A stretch of 64,000 nt of DNA from Mycolicibacterium gilvum (GTDB lineage: Bacteria; Actinomycetota; Actinomycetes; Mycobacteriales; Mycobacteriaceae): assembly GCF_900454025.1 (NCBI RefSeq), contig NZ_UGQM01000001.1, forward strand, positions 1,054,001 through 1,118,000. The letters are read 5' to 3'. Numbering within the stretch: position 1 is the stretch's first letter; each line of letters begins with the position of its first letter. Made by a program: the position numbers and the translations under genes. The notes under the pieces are model-generated. The model had not been told where the DNA came from and ran no database searches. It was given only the letters and a program-made list of their open reading frames with translations. Below are positions 25,453 to 34,056 of this stretch, piece after piece.

Positions 25453-25997
25453 ACCATGTCGGCGATCTGTTCGCAGTAGGCGTCGTCGATGTCCTCGCCG
25501 GTGTAGAGCGCTCGCATGTTGATCGGCGCGAACAGCATCTCCAGCGCCGTGATGTGATCGACCCCGGCGCGCAGTTCGCCGCGCTCGCGCGCCCGCTCGA
25601 ACACGCCCGCCAGACTCGCCGCGCGCGCTCGCCAGGCCGAGCGCCGTACATCCATGCTGGCGACGAACGTGTCTGCGATCAGGTGCCCGCCGTGGAGCTT
25701 GCGGCCCTCGTCGGAGGTGATCAACGCGACCATCCGCTGGGCGAGGGCGATCAGATCGGTGCGCAGCGATCCGGTGTCGGGAAGAGACCCGTCGTCGCCG
25801 GGGCGCAGGGCCAGGGCGTGCAGCAGTAGGGATTCCGGATCGGGCCAGTGCCGGCGGATGGACGGCTCGTCGAGACCGTGCCGATGCGCCATCGCTCCGA
25901 CGTCGAAGCGGTCGATACCCCACCGGGCGACCTCGTCGTGGACGGCCGCGACGATGCGGTCGTGGTCGTCAGCGGCAAGCGGACGCTCGGCCTGCAT
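25431..25997 (-). CDS. TetR-family regulator
   Basis: A 188-residue TetR-type protein. The N-terminal helices (DRIVAAVHDEVARWGIDRFDVGAMAHRHGLDEPSIRRHWPD) fit a helix-turn-helix though diverged from consensus; the C-terminal part (LTSDEGRKLHGG-type, FVASMDVRRSAWRARAASLAGVFERARERGELR) fits the TetR_C effector domain. ATG 25997 follows GGGGAGGACA. It overlaps the XRE gene at its 3' end and has no clear target gene nearby. Confidence 0.85.
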   Translation of the reverse strand: MQAERPLAADDHDRIVAAVHDEVARWGIDRFDVGAMAHRHGLDEPSIRRHWPDPESLLLHALALRPGDDGSLPDTGSLRTDLIALAQRMVALITSDEGRKLHGGHLIADTFVASMDVRRSAWRARAASLAGVFERARERGELRAGVDHITALEMLFAPINMRALYTGEDIDDAYCEQIADMVYRAVSA

Positions 25998-26096
25998 GTG
26001 TGTCCTCCCCCCGGAATTCCCTGGACAACCATGCCACAGCGGGCGGTGGATGATTCACACGAAAATGTGACGGTGCGGTCCTCAGTGCGCCACCGC

Positions 26097-27113
26097 TCAC
26101 CCGGTGGCGTCGCGCTGCTCCTCGGGTCGCTTGCGGCTGGCGCGCAGCGAACCGGGATGGGCCTTCGCCGTCGGATCCTTGCGGGTCTTGATCAGGCTGG
26201 CAACCGTCACGATCGTCAGGATCCCGATGATCACCACCAGGCTCAGATACGTGTTGATCTCCGGGATCTGGGGGTTGATGTCCACATGACCCCAGTGCAG
26301 GATCAGCTTCACCCCGATGAACGCCAGGATGATCGACAACCCCGTCGACAAGTACACCAGGCGGTCCAGCAGCCCCTTCACGAGGAAGAACAACGCGCGC
26401 AAACCCAGCAGCGCGAACGCATTCGCGGTGAACACGATGTACGGCTCATTCGTCACCCCGAAGACCGCCGGGATCGAGTCGAGCGCGAAGAGCAGGTCGA
26501 CGCTGCCGATCGCGATCAGCACCGCGAGCAGCGGGGTGGCCATCCGCCGACCCTCGCGGCGGGTCAGCAGCTTGCCCCCGTCGTAGTCGTCGCTGATCGG
26601 CAGGACCTTGCGGGTGGCCCGGATCATGATGTTGTTCTCGACGTCGGGATCCTCGTCGCGGTGCCGGAACAGCTGGATCGCGGTGTAGATCAGCAACAGC
26701 CCGAACAGCAGGAACATGAACGAGAACAACGACAACAGGGTCGCGCCGACGGCGATGAAGATCGCCCGCATGATCAGGGCGAGGATGATGCCGAACGTCA
26801 GCACCTTGTGTTGATGCTCCTCGGGCACCGCGAACGTCGTCATGATGATGACGAACACGAACAGGTTGTCGACCGACAGGCTCTTCTCGACGATGTAGCC
26901 GGCGAAGTACTCGGTGCCGAAGTCCCCGCCGTGCGTCATCGCGAACCACACGCCGAACCCGATCGCGACCGCGATGTAGAACACCGACCAGACGGTCGCC
27001 TCCCGGAACCCGACCCTGTGTGGCCGCAGCGCGGCCAGGATCAGGTCTATCGCGAGCAGGCCGACGATCACGCCGATCGTCACACCCCACGTCAACCCGC
27101 TGATCTCGAGCAT
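26097..27113 (-). CDS. TerC-family integral membrane protein
   Basis: A 338-residue protein with about nine membrane helices. TerC signature segments are present: EYFAGYIVEKSLSVDNLFVFVIIM with acidic residues in the membrane, and GSVDLLFALDSIPAVFGVTNEPYIVFTANAFALLGLRALFF. TerC proteins are linked to metal (manganese) export and tellurium resistance. Starts at ATG 27113 (MLEISGLTWG); longer frames are not supported. I see no Mn riboswitch in the 109-base upstream region. It is divergent from a small gene at 27223. Confidence 0.92.
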   Translation of the reverse strand: MLEISGLTWGVTIGVIVGLLAIDLILAALRPHRVGFREATVWSVFYIAVAIGFGVWFAMTHGGDFGTEYFAGYIVEKSLSVDNLFVFVIIMTTFAVPEEHQHKVLTFGIILALIMRAIFIAVGATLLSLFSFMFLLFGLLLIYTAIQLFRHRDEDPDVENNIMIRATRKVLPISDDYDGGKLLTRREGRRMATPLLAVLIAIGSVDLLFALDSIPAVFGVTNEPYIVFTANAFALLGLRALFFLVKGLLDRLVYLSTGLSIILAFIGVKLILHWGHVDINPQIPEINTYLSLVVIIGILTIVTVASLIKTRKDPTAKAHPGSLRASRKRPEEQRDATG

Positions 27114-27222
27114 GCGTCGGCGACTCCCAACTGTGTGGCGGTTGTGTTTGATTCCTTTGTACCGATAGTCCGCGGCGGCGAGTGGGTATGCCGACCTCGA
27201 CCCATCGGATGAAGGAGACGTC

Positions 27223-27369
27223 GTGACCCAGCCCGACCACGCGGAGAACACCGGAGACAACCTGCGCCACGCCGCCGAGGTGCAGGAGCAGGCCCGCGAG
27301 GATCCGCGCACCGACGTCACCGACGAGAAGTCGGCACCGGTCGACGGTCTGCCGGACTTCAACACGTAG
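27223..27369 (+). CDS. Small 48-residue acidic protein
   Basis: GTG start at 27223 behind a strong GAAGGAG Shine-Dalgarno (27211-27217) at the right distance; 49 codons ending TAG. The product (MTQPDHAENTGDNLRHAAEV..., ending VDGLPDFNT) is hydrophilic and acidic, without cysteines or membrane segment. Third positions are nearly all G or C, as in real genes here. A GGGTAT at 27184-27189 could be a SigF-like -10 but no good -35 is seen. Divergent from terC. Function unknown. Confidence 0.6.
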   Translation: MTQPDHAENTGDNLRHAAEVQEQAREDPRTDVTDEKSAPVDGLPDFNT

Positions 27370-27395
27370 GCCGATCCCGCCGGGGGCAGGTCCCG

Positions 27396-28421
27396 TCAGG
27401 CGGTGATCAACGGCCAGAGGCCGTCGCGGCCCGCGGCGAGCGCCGCGGTCGTCAGCAGCTCATCCCAGTAGTGGACCGAGCCGAACTCCGACCGCCACGC
27501 CAACGCGGGCTGGGTGAACTCGTGGAGCCTGTGTTCCCGGGTGGTGCCGATCGCCCCGTGCACTTGATGGGCATTGCGCACCACCACCGACGTCGCATGT
27601 CCGGTGCACGAACGCGCCACGGCGACAAGGAATTCGAGATTGGTGCCCGACCATCCGGTGCGCACCGCCTCGGTGAGGGCGGCTTCGGTGGCCGCACGCG
27701 CCAGCGCGGCCTCGGCGGCGCTGTCGGAGACCAGGTTCTGGACGGACTGGAACTTCGCCAGCGGCCGGCCGAACTGTGTGCGATCGGTCGTGTGCGCGAT
27801 CGACAGGGCCACGATCCGGTCCAGCGCCGCGCACACCTGCAGGCCGCGCACCAGAGCGCCCCGCAGCAACAACTGATCGATCAGCGCGTTCGGCACCGTG
27901 GTGCCGGTCAGTGCTGCGGGATCGGCGGCGACGGTGTCACGTGGTTCGCCGGCGAGGTTGGCCCCTGAGGTGACGGCGAGGTCGCCGGCGGCGACGTCGG
28001 CGACCTGAGCGGTCCCGTTCGTGCGCCAGACCACGACGATCCTGTCCGCCTCGGACGCCCACGGGACGCCGTGTGCGACACCGTCGTCGAGGACGCACAC
28101 CGTACGGCGTGCGTCGTCGACGGGTAGACCGGCCGACTCGAGCAGCCAGCACGCCAGCAGGTCGTGCTCGGCCAGGGGAACCTGAACTCCGTTCTGGACC
28201 GCCGCGCGAAGCAGTTCGGCGCCTTCGCGCCAACCGGCGCCACTGCCGCCGGACTCCTCGCTGCCGGTCAGCCGCGTCAATCCCAGCTGGCCGAGGCGAT
28301 CCCACAGCCCCGCGTCCCAGGTCGCGGCGGGCCGCTGGGCTCCGAGCTGTTCACGGTGGTCGGCGAACACCGCATCCAACATCTCGACGAGGTCGGGATC
28401 GACCGAGGTGGGTCCGGTCAT
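27396..28421 (-). CDS. Acyl-CoA dehydrogenase-like subunit
   Basis: A 341-residue acyl-CoA dehydrogenase homologue, shorter than the usual 380 or so. The C-terminal half keeps family motifs (TTDRTQFGRPLAKFQSVQN, NAHQVHGAIGTTREHRLHEF), while the N-terminal and middle substrate regions are diverged. Its ATG overlaps the stop of the preceding acyl-CoA dehydrogenase gene by one base (TGATG), so the two are translationally coupled. In mycobacteria such pairs form alpha2beta2 enzymes acting on steroid or other bulky acyl-CoAs; this subunit is probably the partner of the fuller one. Substrate unknown. Confidence 0.88.
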   Translation of the reverse strand: MTGPTSVDPDLVEMLDAVFADHREQLGAQRPAATWDAGLWDRLGQLGLTRLTGSEESGGSGAGWREGAELLRAAVQNGVQVPLAEHDLLACWLLESAGLPVDDARRTVCVLDDGVAHGVPWASEADRIVVVWRTNGTAQVADVAAGDLAVTSGANLAGEPRDTVAADPAALTGTTVPNALIDQLLLRGALVRGLQVCAALDRIVALSIAHTTDRTQFGRPLAKFQSVQNLVSDSAAEAALARAATEAALTEAVRTGWSGTNLEFLVAVARSCTGHATSVVVRNAHQVHGAIGTTREHRLHEFTQPALAWRSEFGSVHYWDELLTTAALAAGRDGLWPLITA

Positions 28422-29569
28422 CAGCGCATCCCCAATCCGCGGGCGATCACGCCGCGCAGGATCTCGTTGGTACCGCCCCGCAGCGTGAACCCGGGACGCT
28501 GGACGACCGCGTCGTCGAGCATCGCGCGGTACCCGCCGTGATCGGGTGCGCAGGCGTCGGTGAGCAGGTCGGCGAAGTCGGCGATGTCGCCCTCGGTGCT
28601 GGTGCCCAGAACCTTGACCACGGCCGCTGCGGTGTCGGCCGGTTCGTGCCGTTCCAGGGCCCCGGCGACCGCGGTGGACATCTGGTGCAGTCCGGCCACG
28701 CGTGCGACGTAACGGCCGAGATCGTTGTGCCGCGGCAGCCCGTCGTTCATCAGCGCGGCCAACTCGGCCAGCAGAGGGAACGTCGACAGGAAGCGCTCGG
28801 GCCCGCTGCGCTCGAACGCCAGCTCGGAGGTCACCTGCTGCCACCCGTCGCCGATGGCGCCGAACACCATGTCGTCGGCGACGAAGACGTCGTCGAGCAG
28901 GACCTCGTTGAAGTGGTGCCGGCCGTCCATCGACACGATCGGACGGATGTCGACCCCCGGCGAGCGCAGGTCGACGATGAACTGGCTCAGCCCGGCGTGG
29001 CGGTGCGCGGGGTCGACCGGTTCGGTGCGGGCCAGGCAGATGAAGGCGTCCGCCCTATGCGCCCCCGACGTCCACACCTTGGCTCCCGTGACCGACCATC
29101 CGCCGTCGACGGGTGAGGCCTTGGTGCGCACGCTGGCGAGATCGGAACCCGAGTCCGGTTCGCTCATGCCGATGCCGAAATAGCAACGGCCGGCGGCGAT
29201 CTCGGGAAGGTAGCGGCGCTTCTGCGTTTCGGTGCCGTACTTGAGCAGGGACGGGACGATCTGGCGATCGGCGATCCAGTGGGCGCCCACGGGCGCGCCG
29301 GCGGCGAGCAGCTCCTCGGTGACGACGAACCGCTCCAGGAAACTCCGGCCGTGGCCGCCGTACTCCTCGGGGACCGTCATGCCCAGCCATCCCCGGGCGG
29401 CCAGCGCACGGGAGAAGTCCTCGTCCCAGCCCGTCAGCCAGGAGTCGACCTGACGGCCGATGCGGCCGGCGTCGCGCTGTTCGGCGACGAACTGCCGCAC
29501 CTCGTCGCGCAACCCGTCCATGGCGTGCGGATCGTCCGCCACCGGCGGAACCAGTCTGGAAGTGTTCAC
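28421..29569 (-). CDS. Acyl-CoA dehydrogenase
   Basis: A 382-residue acyl-CoA dehydrogenase, oxidising acyl-CoA with FAD. Clear family blocks: WLGMTVPEEYGGHGRSFLE, GIGMSEPDSGSDLASVRTKA, WSVTGAKVWTSGAHRADAFI, FNEVLLDDVFV, ELAFERSGPERF and the C-terminal FTLRGGTNEILRGVIARGLGMR. ATG 29569 lies six bases from the upstream end of the divergent flavoprotein region. First gene of a coupled two-gene operon with 27396-28421; together they suggest a heteromeric FadE pair. Compared with cholesterol-pathway pairs I cannot place it more exactly. Confidence 0.92.
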   Translation of the reverse strand: MNTSRLVPPVADDPHAMDGLRDEVRQFVAEQRDAGRIGRQVDSWLTGWDEDFSRALAARGWLGMTVPEEYGGHGRSFLERFVVTEELLAAGAPVGAHWIADRQIVPSLLKYGTETQKRRYLPEIAAGRCYFGIGMSEPDSGSDLASVRTKASPVDGGWSVTGAKVWTSGAHRADAFICLARTEPVDPAHRHAGLSQFIVDLRSPGVDIRPIVSMDGRHHFNEVLLDDVFVADDMVFGAIGDGWQQVTSELAFERSGPERFLSTFPLLAELAALMNDGLPRHNDLGRYVARVAGLHQMSTAVAGALERHEPADTAAAVVKVLGTSTEGDIADFADLLTDACAPDHGGYRAMLDDAVVQRPGFTLRGGTNEILRGVIARGLGMR

Positions 29570-29658
29570 GAGATGTGTCCTTCGGTTCGACGCCGTTGGG
29601 TTGTGCGAAGAATAGGACGCTGATCCGCCCGTCGAACCGCTGGGTGCTGCCGACCGGG

Positions 29659-30627
29659 ATGCCTAACCGCGCCGATTCGGGGAACAGACCGTCGGTGGAT
29701 TACGAATGTGCAGTGGTGGGCGCCGGCGCCGCCGGACTGAGCGCGGCCCTGGTGCTGGGCAGGGCGCGGCGCAGCACCGTCGTCGTCGACACCGCAGACC
29801 CGAGCAACCGGGCCGCGCCCGTGATCGGCGGGCTGCTCGGCTTCGACCAGCGGCCCCCCGACGAGTTGTACGAGACCGGCCGCGCCCAACTGCGGGCCTA
29901 CCCGAGCGTCGAGTACCGGCACGGCGAAGTGCTCGCGGGCCGGGCGAGCGACCACGGGTTCGAACTCGACATCGACGACGGCCGGCAGATCCGCGCCAAA
30001 CGGGTACTGCTGGCGACGGGGATGTCGTACTGCCCGCCACAACTGCCCGGTCTGGCCGAGCTGTGGGGCACCGCCGTCTTCCACTGCCCTTTCTGCCACG
30101 GCTGGGAGATGCGGGACCGGAAGCTGGCGGCGCTGGCCGCGGGGGACGCCAGCCTGCACGCGGCGTTGATGCTGCGCGGCTGGACCGATGACGTCGTGCT
30201 GCTGACCGACGGGAAGACCGACCTCACCCCCGACGACGAACGGGTCCTCACCGCCGCCGGCGTCCGGATCGACGACCGGCGCGTCGTCGAATTGCACGGT
30301 GACGACGGCGAATTGGAGAGCATCGCGTTCGCCGACGGTGACACGCTGGCCCGCGACGGGCTGCTGGTCGAGGCGCCGGTGCGGCAGCGCTCCGCACTGG
30401 CCGAACAACTCGGCGCGACCTGCACCCCCGGGCCGCTGGGCACCGAACCGCTCAGCGTGGACGAGATGGCCCGCACCAGCACCGGTGGGGTCTTCGCCGC
30501 CGGCGACGTGTGCACCGAACAACCACACATCTCCGGCGCGATCGCCGCGGGCTCGGAGGCGGCGATGATCATCGTGCAGAGCCTGCTGGCCGACGACTTC
30601 GGGCTGCCTTACCCTCCGGGGTCTTAG
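29659..30627 (+). CDS. Thioredoxin-reductase-like flavoprotein (dithiol-oxidase type)
   Basis: A 322-residue FAD/NAD(P)-fold protein: GAGAAGLSAALVLGRA near residue 17, ATGMSYCPPQLPG, and a C-terminal FAD motif GVFAAGDVCTEQPHISGAIAAGSEAA. The redox pair in CPFCHGWE is followed by His-Gly, as in HlmI/GliT-type dithiol oxidases, not CATC-D as in classical thioredoxin reductases. The NAD(P)-binding segment reads LAALAAGDASLHAAL, lacking the usual GxGxxA, so it may use oxygen instead of NADPH. I choose ATG 29659 (MPNRADSGN); an in-frame start 84 bases earlier is possible. Divergent from the FadE pair; YceI gene follows 22 bases later. Confidence 0.85.
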   Translation: MPNRADSGNRPSVDYECAVVGAGAAGLSAALVLGRARRSTVVVDTADPSNRAAPVIGGLLGFDQRPPDELYETGRAQLRAYPSVEYRHGEVLAGRASDHGFELDIDDGRQIRAKRVLLATGMSYCPPQLPGLAELWGTAVFHCPFCHGWEMRDRKLAALAAGDASLHAALMLRGWTDDVVLLTDGKTDLTPDDERVLTAAGVRIDDRRVVELHGDDGELESIAFADGDTLARDGLLVEAPVRQRSALAEQLGATCTPGPLGTEPLSVDEMARTSTGGVFAAGDVCTEQPHISGAIAAGSEAAMIIVQSLLADDFGLPYPPGS

Positions 30628-30649
30628 CCCGTCTGGATACGCTCGGCCG

Positions 30650-31186
30650 GTGACGACGTGGGAACTGGATCCGTCGGACGGTGAGCTCCTGCTGACCACC
30701 GGCGTGACGGGACCGGCGGCCAAGATGGGCCACCGGCTGACCATCGCGGTGCAGTGGCGAGCCACCGTGGAGTGGGACGGCGACCGGCCGGTGTCGGTGG
30801 AGATGACCGTCGACGTCGGCAGCCTCGAGGTGCTCGGCGGCGAGGGCGGTGTGACCGGGCTGTCCGCCCCGGAGAAGGCGCTGGCGCGCGCGAACGCCCT
30901 GAAAACCCTGCAGGCCAAACGGTTTCCGCAGATCGTGTTCCGGACGTCGTCGATCGAGCCCGCGGATCACGGCTACCTGCTGCACGGCACGCTGGACCTG
31001 CACGGCCGCAGCCGCGACCGCGTGCTCGAGGTGGAGGTCGAGGACCTCGGCGAGCAGTGGCAGATGGCCTGCCGCGCGTCGGTGAGCCACGCCGACCACG
31101 GCCTCAAGCCCTACTCGATGATGATGGGCGCGATGAAGGTCGCCGACGAGGTCGCGGTGTCGTTCACCGCGCGGCACCCGAAATAG
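30650..31186 (+). CDS. YceI-family lipocalin-like protein
   Basis: A 178-residue YceI-like protein, a family of beta-barrels that bind isoprenoid or other lipids. Typical pieces are MTTWELDPSDGELLLTTGV, the segment VEMTVDVGSLEVL, NALKTLQAKRFPQIVFRTSSIE and LHGTLDLHGRSRDRVLEVEVE. There is no signal peptide, so it should be cytosolic, unlike periplasmic YceI. GTG start at 30650, 22 bases after the flavoprotein stop; probably cotranscribed. Its stop lies one base from the convergent MFS gene. Confidence 0.88.
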   Translation: MTTWELDPSDGELLLTTGVTGPAAKMGHRLTIAVQWRATVEWDGDRPVSVEMTVDVGSLEVLGGEGGVTGLSAPEKALARANALKTLQAKRFPQIVFRTSSIEPADHGYLLHGTLDLHGRSRDRVLEVEVEDLGEQWQMACRASVSHADHGLKPYSMMMGAMKVADEVAVSFTARHPK

Positions 31187-31187
31187 G

Positions 31188-32780
31188 TCAGCGCGCGTCG
31201 CGCACCGCGAGATAGTGCTCGGCGACGGCGTCGCCTTCGGTGTACCGCTCGACGTCCTGCTCGATCAGCTGATCCTGCCCCGTGAGCCGGGTGTAGTGCT
31301 GGTGCATGTGCTCACCCCAGGAACGCACGATGAACGTCTCCACGAACGTCGACTCCTGCTCGATGCTGCGGAACAGCTGCCACATCGAGGCCCCGGTGCG
31401 CTGCCGCGACCGTCCCAGGCGGGCCATCGCGGCCATGAACGGCTCCTCGTTCTCCGGCAGCACCCGGTAGGCGGTGATCACCAGGACGGGCCCGTCGAGC
31501 GGCTCGGGCTCGAACAGCAACGTCGGCTCCGGCCAGTGTGAGGACGGGGTGAGGTCGAGGGTTCCGGTGCCGGCGTGCAGCGGCCACCACCACAGCGACA
31601 GCGCGCAGAAAATCAGCAGCGCGGCACTGACCAGCAGGCTGGTGACGCTGCTGGTGCCGCCCGCGAGAAGCCCCCACAGCAGCGAGCCGACGGCCTGACC
31701 GCCCATGAAGATCAGCTGGTACACCGACAGGCCGCGGGCCCGCACCCAACTCGGCAGGCTCAGCTGCATCGACGCGTTCAGCGTCGACAGCGTCAGCAGC
31801 CACGCGGCGCCCCCGATCACCAGCGCCGCCGCGACGACCGCGACGTTGTGGACGAGCGCGAGCACGGCCGTGGCCATCCCGAAGCCGGCCGCACCGGCGA
31901 TCAGCAGCTTGTTCTGGCCGAACCGGGCCCGCAGCCGCGACAACGCGAACGCGCCGAGCACCGCCCCGACACCCAGTGCGCCGAGCAGTGCGCCGTAGCC
32001 GGCCGATCCCAGGCCCAGCTGGTCCCTCGCGATGACCGGGAGTAACCCCCACACCGCGCTGCCGGGCGCGATGAACAACACCGTGCGCAGCAGGATGCGC
32101 CGCACGATGGGGGAGCTGCGGATGTAGCGGCCGCCGGCACTGAGCGCGGCCAGCGCCCGCTCGGGCGGGTAGTCGCTGCGCACGGGCGGGCGCCGCCACC
32201 ACACGAGCACCAGCACGATGCCCACGAACGACACCGCGTTGAGTGCGAACACGATCGTCGGGCCGGTCAGCGACACCAGAGCACCGGCGATCGCGGGTCC
32301 GATCGCCCTGGCCCCGTTCATGCTCATGCTGCCCAGCGCCGCGGCGGCGGGAATCTGATCCGACGGCACGAGATCCGGCTGGATCGCCTGCCAGGCCGGC
32401 GCGGTCAGCGCCTGCCCGCAGCCGATCACGAACAACAGCGTCAGCAGGACCGTCGGGGTGGTCAGCCCGGCACCGGTCAGCGTGGCGAGAAGACCCACGC
32501 CGGCGGCCATCGCGCCCTGCGTCGCGATCAGCAACCGGCGGCGGTCGACGAGATCGGCCAGCACACCCGACGGCAACGCCAGCAGCATCACCGGCAACGT
32601 GGTGGCCGTCTGCACCAGCGGCACCAGAACCGCGGCGGCCGGGTCGTCGACCAGCATCCACTGGGCGCCGACGGTCTGCATCCAGGTGCCGAGATTCGAG
32701 ACGAACTGCGCGATCCACAGCGCGCGGAACACCGGCGACTGCAGCGGAGCCCAGGTGGAGGTCGATACCGGCGATGTCAT
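31188..32780 (-). CDS. MFS exporter with C-terminal ABM-like domain
   Basis: A 530-residue protein. Residues about 10-405 are a 12-helix MFS transporter of the EntS type (VFRALWIAQFVSNLGTWMQTVGAQWML, LADLVDRRRLLIATQ, ALTAPAWQAIQPDLVP). Residues about 425-520 are a soluble ferredoxin-like domain (GPVLVITAYRVLPENEEPFMAAMARLGRSRQRTGASMWQLFRSIE...RSWGEHMHQHYTRLT) resembling antibiotic-biosynthesis monooxygenase domains. ATG 32780 follows AGGGGAGG. The MFS/ABM fusion occurs in several actinobacteria; the cargo is unknown. Fifty-five bases separate it from the upstream LLM gene, a likely operon partner. Confidence 0.9.
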   Translation of the reverse strand: MTSPVSTSTWAPLQSPVFRALWIAQFVSNLGTWMQTVGAQWMLVDDPAAAVLVPLVQTATTLPVMLLALPSGVLADLVDRRRLLIATQGAMAAGVGLLATLTGAGLTTPTVLLTLLFVIGCGQALTAPAWQAIQPDLVPSDQIPAAAALGSMSMNGARAIGPAIAGALVSLTGPTIVFALNAVSFVGIVLVLVWWRRPPVRSDYPPERALAALSAGGRYIRSSPIVRRILLRTVLFIAPGSAVWGLLPVIARDQLGLGSAGYGALLGALGVGAVLGAFALSRLRARFGQNKLLIAGAAGFGMATAVLALVHNVAVVAAALVIGGAAWLLTLSTLNASMQLSLPSWVRARGLSVYQLIFMGGQAVGSLLWGLLAGGTSSVTSLLVSAALLIFCALSLWWWPLHAGTGTLDLTPSSHWPEPTLLFEPEPLDGPVLVITAYRVLPENEEPFMAAMARLGRSRQRTGASMWQLFRSIEQESTFVETFIVRSWGEHMHQHYTRLTGQDQLIEQDVERYTEGDAVAEHYLAVRDAR

Positions 32781-32835
32781 CTGCCTCCCCTGTTCGGCTG
32801 TCGGGCCCCGGGTGCGTACCCGGTGCGGGGGTCGG

Positions 32836-33861
32836 CTAAGCCTGCTGTGCGTTCGAGAGACGCTGCGCGACAATGCCGTAGCGTTCGAACCGCTCCGGGT
32901 CGGCCAGCGCGTTGTACAGCACGATGCGGGTGGCGGTGCCGCCGTACCTGGCGCTCAGGGCGTCGGCCAGCCCGTCCCAGGTGGATTCGGTCGCGAACAC
33001 GGCGATGTGCTCGTCGGTGATCTGCGCGGCCATGCCCTTGATGTCGCCGGCCTTCTGCTTCTCCCGGATCCGCGCCGTGGTCCCCTCGAAGCCGGCCTCG
33101 TCCCAGATGAACGCATAGTTGGGCGTGCTTCCGTAGAAGCTCATGCTGGCGCGGACCAGTTCGCGCTCGCGGTGGCGTTCCTCATCGGTGTCCCCCACGA
33201 CCGTCATCACCGGCACGATCAGGGCGATCTCGGACGGGGAGCGTCCCGATTTCTGCGCTCCCTCGGCCACTTTCGGGATGACGTGGCGGGCGATGTAGCC
33301 GGGCTCGCCGAGCGGGTGCACGTGGACCCCGTCGGCGACCTCGCCGGCCATCCGCAGCATCCAGGGGTTGACCGCGGCGACGTCGACCTTCGGGTCGGGG
33401 GCGTCGATCGGTCCGGCGCTCCACTGCGGGGTGATGAAGTCCAGGTTGTAGAAGTCGCCGTGGTGGTCGAGGGTTCCGGTGCGGAACGCGCCGAAGCAGG
33501 CTTTGACCGCGAGCACGTAGTCCCGAAGTCGGGGGCCGGGGTGCTCGAACTCGACGCCGTAGCGGCGCACCACATGGGTGCGGACCTGGGTGCCGAGACC
33601 GAGCCGGAAGTTCCCGCCGGAGGCCTCCTGCAGTTCCCACGCCGAGGCTGCCGTGACGAACGGGCTGCGCGGAAACGCGACCGCCACTCCCGTCGACAAC
33701 TGCAGTCCGGGCGCGGCCAGCGCCGCCGCGGCCGCGTTGAGGTACGCGGTACGGCCGGTCTCGGTGAACAACATGCCGTCGAAGCCCGCCTCCCGGGTGC
33801 GGCGGGCGAGATCGCCGGTCGAGCGCAGGGGTTGCGGGGTCGTCATCACGTCGACGTACAT
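32836..33861 (-). CDS. F420-dependent LLM-class oxidoreductase
   Basis: A 341-residue luciferase-like TIM-barrel protein of the mycobacterial F420-dependent group (TIGR03617-like). Start at ATG 33861 (MYVDVMTTPQPL). Recognisable blocks: GFDGMLFTETGRTAYL, GVAVAFPRSPFVTAASAWELQEASGGNFRLGLGTQV, and AVNPWMLRMAGEVADGVHVHPL. Such enzymes take hydride from F420H2; substrate unknown. It is upstream of the MFS gene on the same strand and divergent from the molybdopterin oxidoreductase. Confidence 0.9.
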   Translation of the reverse strand: MYVDVMTTPQPLRSTGDLARRTREAGFDGMLFTETGRTAYLNAAAAALAAPGLQLSTGVAVAFPRSPFVTAASAWELQEASGGNFRLGLGTQVRTHVVRRYGVEFEHPGPRLRDYVLAVKACFGAFRTGTLDHHGDFYNLDFITPQWSAGPIDAPDPKVDVAAVNPWMLRMAGEVADGVHVHPLGEPGYIARHVIPKVAEGAQKSGRSPSEIALIVPVMTVVGDTDEERHRERELVRASMSFYGSTPNYAFIWDEAGFEGTTARIREKQKAGDIKGMAAQITDEHIAVFATESTWDGLADALSARYGGTATRIVLYNALADPERFERYGIVAQRLSNAQQA

Positions 33862-33961
33862 CGATCGCACCTTACGCCGCGCCCTATTCTCGCCGAACTT
33901 GCATTCCAGCAGGCGTCTTCTCGCACTTTGTCTGCGCGGACGCAATCTTGGCGAGGGGCGG

Positions 33962-33988
33962 CGCCGTCACGTCGCGTTAATGACGGCG
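33962..33988. promoter_or_regulatory. Inverted repeat CGCCGTCA-N11-TGACGGCG
   Basis: Perfect 8-bp arms around an 11-base spacer, 69 bases before the molybdopterin oxidoreductase start in a divergent region of 195 bases. Spacing fits a dimeric repressor site. No regulator is adjacent. Confidence 0.45.
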
Positions 33989-34056
33989 AAATTGGGATGC
34001 CACACCCGCGTCGTTCACTGGGTACATCCTCCGCCGCCGTCGAAAAGGACCACCCC

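Noticed and set aside
27114..27222. Mn riboswitch (yybP-ykoY) or SigF promoter upstream of terC
   Set aside because: No riboswitch-like paired structure is visible in this short gap, and the GGGTAT lacks a GTTT at the right distance.
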